Source: Lactobacillus bombicola (GTDB lineage: Bacteria; Bacillota; Bacilli; Lactobacillales; Lactobacillaceae). Taken from it: a DNA stretch of 64,000 nt. This document shows, in pieces, positions 22,492 through 31,862 of the stretch; the first letter of the stretch is position 1, and the number at the start of each line of letters is the position of its first letter. A program made the position numbers and the translations under genes. A model generated the notes under the pieces. That model was not told where the DNA came from, ran no database searches, and was given only the letters and a program-made list of their open reading frames with translations. The DNA lies in contig NZ_FOMN01000002.1 in assembly GCF_900112665.1 (NCBI RefSeq), positions 265,659 to 329,658 on the forward strand, given 5' to 3'.

Positions 22492-22946
22492 GATAAGGAC
22501 CTTCTCTCATTTAATTTATCACTCAAATTATGATAATAACGGCGCGAAACGTAAACAACTTTGTAAGAATCTCGAAAATGTACTTGGCAATTAGAAATTG
22601 ATCTAGTCAATGCATAAACCTGTTTTAAATTTAAAATAGTTGATTTAGAAACACGCATAAACTGCCAGCTAAGCAATTTCTCTAATTCATATAATTTATA
22701 ATTAACGCTAAAAGAATTACCTTTTGTATGCGCAACTACTTGACGACCTTCCGTTTCCAAAAATAGAATATCATCTAAATTTAAATAGTATGTCAGCTCA
22801 TTTTTGTAACATTCTAGTTGATTGGGTCGTTCACTTAATTCTTGCAGTTGCCGATAGATTTCTTCCACTTCGGCTGTTAATTCTGGTGCCTGAATAGTAA
22901 CCATTGTTTCAGCAGTATCCGCATTCAAATCAATTTTAACTTTCAA
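22488..22946 (-). CDS. LytTR-domain DNA-binding regulator
   Basis: The 152-residue protein has a C-terminal LytTR DNA-binding domain (about 50-150) with YLNLDDILFLETEGRQVVAH and LSWQFMRVSKSTILNL. The N-terminal part is a short strand-helix stretch, not a receiver domain, so it is not a classical response regulator. The TTG at 22946 is well spaced from AGGTGAG. A GTG nine bases earlier is also in frame. It overlaps the LiaF-like gene, a pairing seen in lactic acid bacteria. Confidence 0.85.
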   Translation of the reverse strand: MKVKIDLNADTAETMVTIQAPELTAEVEEIYRQLQELSERPNQLECYKNELTYYLNLDDILFLETEGRQVVAHTKGNSFSVNYKLYELEKLLSWQFMRVSKSTILNLKQVYALTRSISNCQVHFRDSYKVVYVSRRYYHNLSDKLNERRSLS

Positions 22947-23131
22947 AACTCTCACCTGCCCTTCAATTGGTAATTTTAATTAAACCCTAATTTAAACATA
23001 AAAGCCAGCAACATGGTGCAAGTGGTTCCTTTATCTAAGTAAGCGGTCAATTTTAATAAGTGAATATAATAGTCATAATTTTTTTACAAGTAATTGAAAA
23101 GATTCTGCCAAGAAAGATAACCCGCTAATAA

Positions 23132-23977
23132 TTAACCATTTTGTTTTTTTAAAAATCGTTCTAATTCTTTGCCATACTCAGGCATACCCAATAAAGAAAA
23201 ATTCTCAATTGCTATTTGGCAAATATCTAAATATTTATCTTCTGCTTTGTAATGATACCCAATCATATTTTTGAATAACAAAATGACATTTTTATAAAAA
23301 AACAATTCAGGTTTAGTATCGATTTGATCTGCAGCTATAATTAAAAAGTGTGTTGCATCATATTCATTCTCTTCAATACACTGAATTAATAAATTACCAA
23401 TAACAGTTAGAACCATTGCCAACGTCTTCACATCATTGGATCCTTGGAATTGCTTAATTATCCTTCTAGTAATTAACATATTACTTTCAAGATCATAAAA
23501 CATCATAAAATTGCAATACAGCACTAACTTAGACTTATCAAAATTAGGTCTACTAAATATTTCATCTTTTAGAGCCTTTTTTTCTGTATCATTTAAATCT
23601 TCATTATTTACATTAGCAATATAAGCATCCAGATAAAGTAAGTCAGTCTCCTTATTTGGCAAATCACTTTTATCAACAAATTTTTTTAACTTCACCAATT
23701 CATCTTTTGAATTCCGATAATAGGCATCGTTAATCACCGTCATTAATTCACGTTCTTGATTATATTTTGATTGTTTAGAATTATTTAGTTCACCAAAAAA
23801 ATCAAGTAAAGAGACAGAATTATAACTCAGTAAACTTATTAAATCTTCTGCAGAAATACGATGAATATCTTTTTCTACCTTAGAGTAATAGGAAGGACTT
23901 ACAATATCCCCAATCCACTCTCGTTGAGTTTTTTCTTTATTCAGTCGAAATTTTCTTAATAAGCTACCAATAGTCAT
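23132..23977 (-). CDS. Rgg/GadR/MutR-family transcriptional regulator
   Basis: From MTIGSLLRKFR the protein is 281 residues. It has an N-terminal XRE-type helix-turn-helix (about 1-60, with SPSYYSKVEKDIHRIS) and a long helical repeat domain of the Rgg C-terminal type. Rgg proteins usually bind short exported peptides. I chose the ATG with GGAG eight bases upstream over two earlier in-frame starts. The gene diverges from an MFS gene, its probable target. I looked for a short hydrophobic peptide gene between them and found none. Confidence 0.85.
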   Translation of the reverse strand: MTIGSLLRKFRLNKEKTQREWIGDIVSPSYYSKVEKDIHRISAEDLISLLSYNSVSLLDFFGELNNSKQSKYNQERELMTVINDAYYRNSKDELVKLKKFVDKSDLPNKETDLLYLDAYIANVNNEDLNDTEKKALKDEIFSRPNFDKSKLVLYCNFMMFYDLESNMLITRRIIKQFQGSNDVKTLAMVLTVIGNLLIQCIEENEYDATHFLIIAADQIDTKPELFFYKNVILLFKNMIGYHYKAEDKYLDICQIAIENFSLLGMPEYGKELERFLKKQNG

Positions 23978-24193
23978 AATTTTCTCCATTCCTGTTACTT
24001 GCAATACTATATTTTTAATTTTTATTACGCCTGAATTTATTTTTCCCAGTCAGTATTAATATTATATTTGTTCGGATTCACTTGCCTCTTTCTTATTTAA
24101 CTATAAAGTTTCGAATACGACATTTTTATATTTGAAATTATAGCCTATTTATAATAAAAATATCATCAAATTAAGAAATGAGAGGCAAATATT

Positions 24194-25423
24194 ATGAACA
24201 TCTTTTTAAAGAATAAAAACTATAGAAAATTTACTCTTGCCAGCTGGTTATCTGGTGCAGGCAACATCCTTTTCTACCTGGCTCTCATGACTTATGCTAG
24301 CAAATTGAAAAATTATTCCTTGGCCTTATCTTTGATTGCGATTACCGAGTCACTACCAGACTTAATTCAAAGTCTCAGTGGCTACCTGGCCGACCGGACA
24401 CATAATAAGTACCGCGTACTTGTCTGGCTTGCAGTCATTCGCTTTGCTTTGTATATGCTGGTAGGTCTGCTCTTTGTCACCAATATTGCCGGCTGGAACC
24501 TGGTTTTAATGGTTGTCGGACTCAACTTTGTATCTGATCTCTCCGGCATGTACTCTAGCGGTTTACAAACGCCCTTAATTGTCGGCCTAGTCGGTGAAAA
24601 TGAAATGGCTGAAGCCCAGGGCTTTACCAGTGGCGTATCCCAACTAATTACGCTAGTTGCCCAGTTTGTCGGTTCCGGTCTCCTGCTCTTCATGTCATAT
24701 TCAGAACTAGCCGTGGTCAATGCCCTAACTTTTTTAGCAGCTGGCTTACTCTATGCCAACATTGGCGCAAGTGTTCGTAAGCAGCTGCCTAACCAGAAAG
24801 AAGAAGTCAATGACCAAAACTTTTTTGCCACGATTGGTTCATCACTCAAGCAAGTACGGCAAGCCCAAGGACTCCTAACAATTGTTTTAGTTATAGCCAT
24901 GCTTAACGGCCTACTCAGCTCTGTTGAGCCATTAATTTCAATCGTTATTGCCGGCAATAAAAATATGTTTATTGGCAACTATAGTTTCACCATTGCACTC
25001 CTAGGCGCCACGGCCGCAATCGGCTTAGCTCTTGGTAGTGCAGTTGGCACCCAACTCCTTAAAAGTACTTCACTTTTTCAGTTATCTTTATTATCTACCG
25101 TTAACAGTGCTATTATGGCCATTGCAATTCTAAATAAGAGCATCATAGCTTGCCTAATTTTAATGACCACCCTTGGTTTCTTAGCTGGTACGAGCAGTCC
25201 TAAGTTAATGCAATGGTTGGTTATCTCCGTAGACCGCAAAATTTTAGCTTCCTCAGCAGGGCTTTTAAACACCATCTTAGCAATTGCTGGTCCATTAATG
25301 ACTACCTTATTTACCTCTATTGCCGGTGTAATCAACGTTACCTACGCCTTATACGGTGTTTTAGCTCTTAGTGTCATAGTTTTCATTGTTACTCTAATCG
25401 TAATGATTAAGGTCAATAAATAG
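24194..25423 (+). CDS. MFS transporter next to Rgg
   Basis: The 409-residue protein has twelve predicted membrane segments. It resembles the MFS group near macrolide/bacteriocin-type exporters, with LSGYLADRTHNKYR in the loop after helix 2. GAGAGGC precedes the ATG. A sampled stretch (24541-24600) is 50% G+C, against 23% in a sampled stretch of rgg, which hints at a different history. Its substrate is unknown. Control by the adjacent Rgg is inferred from divergence alone. Confidence 0.82.
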   Translation: MNIFLKNKNYRKFTLASWLSGAGNILFYLALMTYASKLKNYSLALSLIAITESLPDLIQSLSGYLADRTHNKYRVLVWLAVIRFALYMLVGLLFVTNIAGWNLVLMVVGLNFVSDLSGMYSSGLQTPLIVGLVGENEMAEAQGFTSGVSQLITLVAQFVGSGLLLFMSYSELAVVNALTFLAAGLLYANIGASVRKQLPNQKEEVNDQNFFATIGSSLKQVRQAQGLLTIVLVIAMLNGLLSSVEPLISIVIAGNKNMFIGNYSFTIALLGATAAIGLALGSAVGTQLLKSTSLFQLSLLSTVNSAIMAIAILNKSIIACLILMTTLGFLAGTSSPKLMQWLVISVDRKILASSAGLLNTILAIAGPLMTTLFTSIAGVINVTYALYGVLALSVIVFIVTLIVMIKVNK

Positions 25424-25442
25424 CAATTACTTATGAGTATTA

Positions 25443-25471
25443 AAAAAAGAGTAATTCATTTACTCTTTTTT
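25443..25471. terminator. bidirectional terminator
   Basis: AAAAAAGAGTAA pairs with TTACTCTTTTTT. It closes the MFS gene and also abuts the GAPDH remnant on the other strand. Confidence 0.85.
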
Positions 25472-25472
25472 A

Positions 25473-25697
25473 TTAATTATTTAATATCCAAATAATTTGT
25501 GCTATAAATCGTGTGGTTGTATCACTAAAGCAATAAACAATAATTTTAATATTGCCAGCTTGAGCAGAAATCAATATACTTTTTAACACAGCTGCATGCA
25601 AATGTGCAGTTTTTTTATTGTTAGTTTTTTCGTACATGCGCTCTAGTACTAAGTGACCAATACGATCGAATCCATTAATACCTATATATAGAATATT
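25473..25697 (-). pseudogene. decayed glyceraldehyde-3-phosphate dehydrogenase remnant
   Basis: A 74-codon minus-strand frame without a clear start codon reads IGINGFDRIGHLVLERM. This matches the GAPDH N-terminal NAD-binding motif IGINGFGRIGRL. After a short joint it continues AHLHAAVLKSILISAQAGN and then KIIVY, which matches the later GAPDH segment AHL-AGAKRVLISAPAGND-KTIVY. About 80-90 residues between these parts are missing, as are the catalytic cysteine and nearly the whole catalytic domain. The last residues may derive from the GAPDH C-terminus. It lies directly after purB. It is a non-functional relic, though it could conceivably still be translated as a small protein. Confidence 0.75.
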
Positions 25698-25717
25698 TAA
25701 AATTATTAAATTAGATT

Positions 25718-27013
25718 TTATTCTAATCCAACCTTTTTAAAAATTTCATCGACATGACGTAAATGATAATGATAATCAAACGCATCGTTCACGTCTTCTT
25801 GTGAAAGATAATTCATAATTTGACTATCTTCAACTAGCTTTTTAAATGAAAGACCATTATTCCAAGACTTAGCCGTCAATTTTTGCACCATGTCATAAGC
25901 TGTTTCACGTGATAATCCTGCTTCATCAATTAATTTAAGTAATAATCTTTGAGAATATATCAAACCATAAGTTTTATCCATATTCTGACGCATAGTGTTG
26001 GGAAAAACATCCAGGTTAGTTAAGATGCGATTGAATCTAGTTAACATATAGTCAATGCCACTTGTTGCATCAGGTAAAATAATTCGCTCAGCGCTAGAAT
26101 GGGAGATATCACGTTCATGCCAAAGAGCAACATCTTCGTAAGCAGTAAGCATTTGCCCTCTTAAAACTCGAGCCATCCCACATAGATTTTCTGAACCAAT
26201 CGGATTACGTTTATGTGGCATCGCCGAAGACCCCTTTTGACCAGCACGAAAATGTTCTTCAACTTCATGAATTTCTGATCTTTGTAAACCGCGTATTTCC
26301 GTGGCCCAATTTTCAATACTAGTTGCAATCAGAGCCATCGTAGCAATATATTCTGCATGTAAGTCACGTGGTAAAATTTGGCTTGTAATTGGTTGCTGCG
26401 TCAAATCTAATTGCTTTAAAACACTGGTCTCAACTGCAGGTAAAACATTAGCAAAAGTACCAACTGCACCAGAAATCTTCCCCGATTCAACCCCATGGGC
26501 AGCATGTTCAAAACGCTCAATATCTCGGTTAATTTCTGCATACCACCGTGCTAATTTCAAGCCAAAAGTTGTTGGCTCAGCCTGTACCCCGTGAGTCCGT
26601 CCCATTTCAACTGTATTTTTATATTTAATAGCTTTTTGGGCAATTGTTTGTCGTAACAGCAGTAAATCTTGCCGGATTAGTTTATCAGCTTGTTTTAAAA
26701 GGTAACCTTGAGCCGTATCTACTACATCAGTAGAGGTCAGCCCATAATGGACCCACTTTTTTTCTGGTCCAAGACTCTCAGAAACTGCCCGCGTAAAGGC
26801 AACCACATCATGATGAGTAACTTGTTCCAATTCATTCACTCGTTCAACAGTAAAATTAGCATTTTGAGCAATTTTAGTTGCCTCATTTTTAGGTATCGTA
26901 CCAACTTCACTCCATGCATTAGTAGCAGCAATTTCTACCTTTAACCAGGCTGCATACTTGTTTTTAGTTGACCAAATTTTACCCATTTCTGGGCGTGTAT
27001 AACGTTCTAACAT
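25718..27013 (-). CDS. purB: adenylosuccinate lyase
   Basis: The 431-residue enzyme cleaves adenylosuccinate to AMP and SAICAR to AICAR. The superfamily signature GSSAMPHKRNPI is intact, as are THHDVVAFTR and GRTHGVQAEPTTFG with their active-site histidines. It lies three bases after purA, whose product is its substrate. No other de novo purine genes are here, so this pair mainly serves the IMP to AMP branch. Confidence 0.96.
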   Translation of the reverse strand: MLERYTRPEMGKIWSTKNKYAAWLKVEIAATNAWSEVGTIPKNEATKIAQNANFTVERVNELEQVTHHDVVAFTRAVSESLGPEKKWVHYGLTSTDVVDTAQGYLLKQADKLIRQDLLLLRQTIAQKAIKYKNTVEMGRTHGVQAEPTTFGLKLARWYAEINRDIERFEHAAHGVESGKISGAVGTFANVLPAVETSVLKQLDLTQQPITSQILPRDLHAEYIATMALIATSIENWATEIRGLQRSEIHEVEEHFRAGQKGSSAMPHKRNPIGSENLCGMARVLRGQMLTAYEDVALWHERDISHSSAERIILPDATSGIDYMLTRFNRILTNLDVFPNTMRQNMDKTYGLIYSQRLLLKLIDEAGLSRETAYDMVQKLTAKSWNNGLSFKKLVEDSQIMNYLSQEDVNDAFDYHYHLRHVDEIFKKVGLE

Positions 27014-27016
27014 AAT

Positions 27017-28306
27017 TTATTTTTCCCAAGGATTTTGTAAAACAATAGTTTGTTCCCGCTCTGGTCCGACCGAGACTGTTACTAAAGGAACCCCCACCAC
27101 TTCTGTTATCCGTTGCAAAAATTTTTGGGCATTTTCTGGCAAATCTTGCCAAGTTTTGACGTTGGTAATATCTTCTTGCCATGCTGGTAGCTCTTCATAA
27201 ACTGGCTTGCAGCGCGCCAGTTCTTTTAAGCTTGCTGGATAATAGTCAATTTGCTTGCCGTCCAATTCATATGCAATAGCAATCTTAACTTTATCAAAGC
27301 CACTAAAAATATCTAATAAGTTCAAACTTAAGGCATTAATGCCCGCAACTCGCTTTGCATGACGCAAGGCAACTGCATCAAACCAGCCAATACGGCGTGG
27401 TCGACCAGTAACTGTACCATATTCATGCGCCGTTTCGCGAATACGATCACCAGTCTGATCAAATAATTCGGTAGGAAATGGACCGGCTCCGACTCTTGTA
27501 GTGTAAGCCTTACATACACCAATTACGGTATCTAAACGATTAGCACCAACACCAATGCCACTAGTTAAACCACCTGAAATTGTATTTGAAGATGTTACAA
27601 AAGGATAGGTCCCTTCATCAAGATCAAGCATAATTCCTTGTGCTCCTTCAAAAAGGACTTTTTCATTTTGATCAAGTGCTTGATTGACTAAAACTGAGGT
27701 GTCAGTTACATATTTTTTAATTTTTTGTCCATATTCATAATAAGTAGCAAAAATATCATCAAAGTTAAGTTCTGGCTTGTGATAAATTTGAGTAAATAAG
27801 GCATTCTTTTCCTTTAAATTAGCACTTAATTTTGTGGCAAAAGTATCTTTTTCAAGTAAATCACAGACGCGAATTCCAATTCTAGAAGCCTTATCCATAT
27901 AGGCTGGACCAATTCCATTTTTAGTTGTACCAATTTTATTGTCACCTTTTGATTCTTCTTGGTATTCATCTTGCTTAATATGATAGGGCATAATGACATG
28001 TGCACGGTTAGAAATTCGCAGTTTACCAGTATCAATGCCATTTTCAGTTAAATTTTCTAATTCTGCTAATAAAACTTCTGGATTAATAACTACCCCATTA
28101 CCAATAATGGCTCCTTTAGCTGCTGCAAAAATTCCGGACGGGAGTAAACGCATTTTAAAAGACTTATCATTAATTTCGATTGTATGTCCTGCATTATTGC
28201 CACCATTGGAACGAACTGCATATGAAGCTTCTTTACTTAGAAAATCCGTAATTTTCCCTTTTCCTTCATCGCCCCATTGACTACCAACTACTGCAATTGC
28301 TGTCAT
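27017..28306 (-). CDS. purA: adenylosuccinate synthetase
   Basis: The 429-residue enzyme makes adenylosuccinate from IMP, aspartate and GTP. The start [18 protein letters not shown] carries the P-loop-like signature, and [15 protein letters not shown] and [12 protein letters not shown] follow. GAGGTGG precedes this ATG. An upstream in-frame ATG at 28357 would add 17 residues absent from the family. purA is divergent from guaC. Confidence 0.96.
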   Translation of the reverse strand: MTAIAVVGSQWGDEGKGKITDFLSKEASYAVRSNGGNNAGHTIEINDKSFKMRLLPSGIFAAAKGAIIGNGVVINPEVLLAELENLTENGIDTGKLRISNRAHVIMPYHIKQDEYQEESKGDNKIGTTKNGIGPAYMDKASRIGIRVCDLLEKDTFATKLSANLKEKNALFTQIYHKPELNFDDIFATYYEYGQKIKKYVTDTSVLVNQALDQNEKVLFEGAQGIMLDLDEGTYPFVTSSNTISGGLTSGIGVGANRLDTVIGVCKAYTTRVGAGPFPTELFDQTGDRIRETAHEYGTVTGRPRRIGWFDAVALRHAKRVAGINALSLNLLDIFSGFDKVKIAIAYELDGKQIDYYPASLKELARCKPVYEELPAWQEDITNVKTWQDLPENAQKFLQRITEVVGVPLVTVSVGPEREQTIVLQNPWEK

Positions 28307-28497
28307 TTTATCCACCTCATACAAAAATATACCAATATAACATGAATAGTTTAGCAATTTACTTTATGATAGTCAAATAGAAATACGAATTATTATAGAT
28401 TATTTGTTATAAATGGTTCGATTTTTAATTGACAAAATTAAATAAATTTATTATAGTTGCTTTGGTTAACAGATATTTATTTAGGAGTATATTTTTT

Positions 28498-29490
28498 ATG
28501 AGTAATTATTTTAGCATGGAAGCCTTTGATTATGATGATATTCAGTTAGTACCAAATAAAGGAATCATCAAAAGTCGCCACGATGCTGATACTAGTATTA
28601 AATTTGGAAACCGAACATTTAAAATACCAGTGGTTCCAGCAAATATGGAAAGTGTGATTAATGAAGATTTGGCAATCTGGCTCGCTAAAAATAACTACTA
28701 TTATGTAATGCATCGCTTTCAACCAGAAAAGCGGCTTAGCTTTATTGAAATGATGCATCACATGGGCTTATTTGCATCTATTTCCGTGGGTATCAAAAAA
28801 GAAGAATATTCTTTTATTGATCAATTAGCTGAAAAAGATATTATCCCTGAATACATTACTATCGATGTCGCACATGGACATTCTAATTTTGTAATTGAAA
28901 TGATTAAGTACATTAAAGCCAAATTACCAGATACCTTTTTGACTGCTGGTAATATTGCCACGCCTGAAGCTGTACGTGAACTAGAAAATGCTGGTGCTGA
29001 TGCCACCAAAGTTGGCGTTGGACCTGGTCGAGCCTGCATCACCAAATTAAAGACTGGGTTTGGAACTGGCGGTTGGCAACTAGCAGCGCTTAGAATGTGT
29101 AGTAAAGTTGCCAGCAAGCCGATCATTGCTGATGGCGGTATTCGTTATAATGGTGATATTGCCAAATCAATCCGCTTTGGCGCAACAATGGTCATGATTG
29201 GTTCAATGCTTGCTGGTCATGAAGAATCACCGGGCAATGTTATTAAAATTAATGGTAAAACATACAAACAATATTGGGGATCAGCTTCTGAAGTTCAAAA
29301 GGGCGCTTATCGTAACGTTGAAGGTAAGCAAATGCTAGTTCCGTTTCGCGGATCAATTACTAATACCTTGAAGGAAATGCAAGAAGATTTACAGTCCGCG
29401 ATTTCTTATGCAGGTGGCAACAATCTTAATTCCATTAGATTAGTCGATTACGTTATTGTAAAAAATACAATTTTAAATGGCGATAAATAA
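28498..29490 (+). CDS. guaC: GMP reductase
   Basis: The 330-residue TIM-barrel enzyme reduces GMP to IMP with NADPH. Its [18 protein letters not shown] loop has the catalytic cysteine and lacks the CBS domains of IMP dehydrogenase. TTAGGAG supports the ATG at 28498. An earlier in-frame start at 28429 is rejected. With divergent purA-purB it lets the cell turn GMP into AMP. Confidence 0.95.
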   Translation: MSNYFSMEAFDYDDIQLVPNKGIIKSRHDADTSIKFGNRTFKIPVVPANMESVINEDLAIWLAKNNYYYVMHRFQPEKRLSFIEMMHHMGLFASISVGIKKEEYSFIDQLAEKDIIPEYITIDVAHGHSNFVIEMIKYIKAKLPDTFLTAGNIATPEAVRELENAGADATKVGVGPGRACITKLKTGFGTGGWQLAALRMCSKVASKPIIADGGIRYNGDIAKSIRFGATMVMIGSMLAGHEESPGNVIKINGKTYKQYWGSASEVQKGAYRNVEGKQMLVPFRGSITNTLKEMQEDLQSAISYAGGNNLNSIRLVDYVIVKNTILNGDK

Positions 29491-29564
29491 CTCTCAAAAT
29501 ATTTTTTTGATAAACTTTTATTTTAATGTGGTAATATTAAAAAAATTCCGTTAAAATAATATTT

Positions 29565-29605
29565 ATCTCAGTATTGTTAGGTAGTCAGTACTGAGATTTT
29601 TTTTT
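29565..29605 (+). terminator. terminator downstream of guaC
   Basis: ATCTCAGTATTG pairs with CAGTACTGAGAT, followed by a run of nine T. It lies 75 bases after the stop codon. Confidence 0.75.
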
Positions 29606-29746
29606 GCAGTTTTTAATTAAAATCTATAAATAACAACGTAGCAATAAAACCACCCTGCCAAAATTATACTTATATATGTTATTGTTTTCATTAAATGCAT
29701 TTGCTAAAATATACAACAAGTTTAAGTATAGAAAGATTTGACAGAT

Positions 29747-30745
29747 ATGAAAACTACAAAAAAAGCTTTAGAATTTTTAGCTGTTAATTTTATTTTTTTA
29801 TTAACAATTGGATTAGTTGGCTTTACCCCAAAAGTAACTGCAGCTACCAAAAGTGACGTTAAGGCAAATGTAACCAAAAAAGAAAATAAATATATAACTG
29901 ATGATCAAATTAAGAAGATATTCGATATACTAAAACCTTCATATAGTAAATATTTTGCCGATTCAAAAACTAATAAGCAATCGAATAAAGGTGCATCTTC
30001 TAAGTCAAAGAAAAATAAAACACCTAATAAAAAGCCAAAGCAAAATAACAATGCTGCTACCTTTATGGACTTTCTTTCTACTAATAATTCACTGACTGCC
30101 GCCCAAAAAGCAGCTGCTAAAACAGCTGCTACTCTGCTCAGAACTGGTAAATTAGGTAATAAATCAGCTCCTGTTTGGTTTAAAACTTACGTTGACTTGA
30201 ATAGCGCAAAAGATGCTACCAGCATTAGTAACATTCAGGCTACCCTTAAAAATTTGAGCAATGTTAATAAAGTACGTGCTCAACTTAAAGAAAAACAATT
30301 AAGAATTTCGCCCATTTTAACCGCACTTTCAATGATTGATGCAGATTATCAAAAGCATGGCACCTTAACTGAACCACAATATTATGAATATACGAATAAT
30401 TTAGAAAACTTAGCTAGTGGAACTGATCCCGTCAAAAAATGGCTAAGTGAACAAGCTAATTGGAAAGCAAATGTCACTAAAACACCAAGCTTAGCACCTT
30501 ACGAGTTTTCTCCTAATTGGAAGAACAATAAATATGGATATGCCGTTTATGGCGCTAATGGTTATAAAGAGTCAGGGCATTATTTAAACTTAGTGAACAA
30601 GAATCATTGTATCATGGGCATGGCGCATATGATTCCAAACAGTAAGGGATATGTCGATGTTTTTAATGCTGCAGATACCGGAACCGCAAGTTCTTTAAAA
30701 GTTAGTGAGTATAAAAAATTAATCACTGAATGGCTACATAAGTAA
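29747..30745 (+). CDS. secreted protein with possible CAP-like C-terminal domain
   Basis: The 332-residue protein starts with a signal peptide (MKTTKKALEFLAV, core to about residue 25, likely cut after VTAA). A basic low-complexity stretch rich in Lys, Asn and Ser spans about 75-105. The C-terminal third contains GYKESGHYLNLVNKN and CIMGMAHM, a pattern seen in the CAP/SCP-like domains of surface proteins of lactobacilli. The assignment is tentative. The ATG was preferred over a TTG nine bases earlier because GAAAGA lies ten bases before it. Confidence 0.65.
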   Translation: MKTTKKALEFLAVNFIFLLTIGLVGFTPKVTAATKSDVKANVTKKENKYITDDQIKKIFDILKPSYSKYFADSKTNKQSNKGASSKSKKNKTPNKKPKQNNNAATFMDFLSTNNSLTAAQKAAAKTAATLLRTGKLGNKSAPVWFKTYVDLNSAKDATSISNIQATLKNLSNVNKVRAQLKEKQLRISPILTALSMIDADYQKHGTLTEPQYYEYTNNLENLASGTDPVKKWLSEQANWKANVTKTPSLAPYEFSPNWKNNKYGYAVYGANGYKESGHYLNLVNKNHCIMGMAHMIPNSKGYVDVFNAADTGTASSLKVSEYKKLITEWLHK

Positions 30746-30747
30746 TT

Positions 30748-30782
30748 AAAAAAGCATTCATTTTAAAAATGAATGCTTTTTT
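30748..30782. terminator. bidirectional terminator
   Basis: AAAAAAGCATTCATTT pairs with AATGAATGCTTTTTT, between the convergent secreted-protein gene and the end of the lysine operon. Confidence 0.88.
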
Positions 30783-30796
30783 AATACCATTTTTAG

Positions 30797-31861
30797 CTAA
30801 ATATTAGGGACTCTTACTAAATTTTTGCGTACTAAACATTCCGCGATTTCAACTGTATTAGTCGCAGCTCCTCTTAATAAATTGTCGGCTACGACCCACA
30901 TATGAAAAGCACCCAAGTTTTCCTGATCTGCTCGAATACGACCAACGAAGGTTTCCCGCTTACCTGCAATCTGCAATGGTTGCGGATAAAGTTGTTTTTT
31001 AAAATCATCCTGTAAAATTAGCCCGGCTGTTTTTTGAATTTCAGCTTGGATTTCCTTAACCGTCACCTGTTTATCTTGCAGTATAAAATAAACCGCCTCA
31101 CCATGACCAATTTCTACTGGAACTCGAACACAAGTAGCCGTTACTTTAATTTGATTCGAATCTTGGTCATTAAACAAAATTTTTTTAGTTTCATGAATCA
31201 TTTTCCATTCTTCATGAGTATAGCCATCAGCTTCAAAAATGTCGATTTGGGGCAAAAGATTAAAAGCTAACGGATAGTGCTCCTTAGCTGCTGGAGTAGG
31301 TAAAATAGCAGCTGCCACCTGCTGGTTGTCTAGCCTAGCTTGGGCCTGCCCCAGCATTTCATCCCAAGCTTTTTTACCTGCTCCTGATACTGCTTGATAG
31401 GTTGAAACTACAATCTGCTTGATACCCCAACGTCTATAAAGCGGATATAATGCAGCAACCATTTGAATAGTAGAGCAGTTAGGATTGGCAATAATTCCTT
31501 GATGCTGGGCTAATTGCTGGTCATTGACACCAGGAATTACTAACGGGACGTTTTCTGCCATCCGAAAAGCACTAGTATTATCTACACAAACTGCTCCCCG
31601 TTTGACTGCTTCGGGTAATAATTTTTTCGAAATTGCTCCACCAGCCGATGATAAAACTATGTCAACGCCAGTAAAAGAATCTGGTTGCGCCTGCTCCACT
31701 TCTATTTCTTGGTTCTTAAATTTTAACTTTTTACCAACTGACCTTTTCGAAGCAAGTAACTTAACCTGTTTAATTGGGATATTTGCTTGGGCTAATTCCT
31801 TGACCAAACGCTGGCCAACGGCACCAGTAGCCCCCAGAATTGCCATCACATACTCTTTCAT
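30797..31861 (-). CDS. asd: aspartate-semialdehyde dehydrogenase
   Basis: The 354-residue enzyme reduces aspartyl phosphate to the semialdehyde, the branch point to lysine, DAP and threonine. ILGATGAVGQRLVKEL is the NADP-binding motif, and the catalytic cysteine is in NPNCSTIQMVAAL. It is the last gene of the riboswitch operon, one base after patA, with AAGGAGAATTAG before its ATG. Confidence 0.95.
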   Translation of the reverse strand: MKEYVMAILGATGAVGQRLVKELAQANIPIKQVKLLASKRSVGKKLKFKNQEIEVEQAQPDSFTGVDIVLSSAGGAISKKLLPEAVKRGAVCVDNTSAFRMAENVPLVIPGVNDQQLAQHQGIIANPNCSTIQMVAALYPLYRRWGIKQIVVSTYQAVSGAGKKAWDEMLGQAQARLDNQQVAAAILPTPAAKEHYPLAFNLLPQIDIFEADGYTHEEWKMIHETKKILFNDQDSNQIKVTATCVRVPVEIGHGEAVYFILQDKQVTVKEIQAEIQKTAGLILQDDFKKQLYPQPLQIAGKRETFVGRIRADQENLGAFHMWVVADNLLRGAATNTVEIAECLVRKNLVRVPNI

Positions 31862-31862
31862 T

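Noticed and set aside
24005..24193. possible short hydrophobic peptide gene between rgg and the MFS gene
   Set aside because: Short frames here overlap the MFS start or lack hydrophobic content and a ribosome binding site.
29521..29746. possible riboswitch or small RNA after guaC
   Set aside because: Only a terminator hairpin and AT-rich promoter-like sequence are visible.
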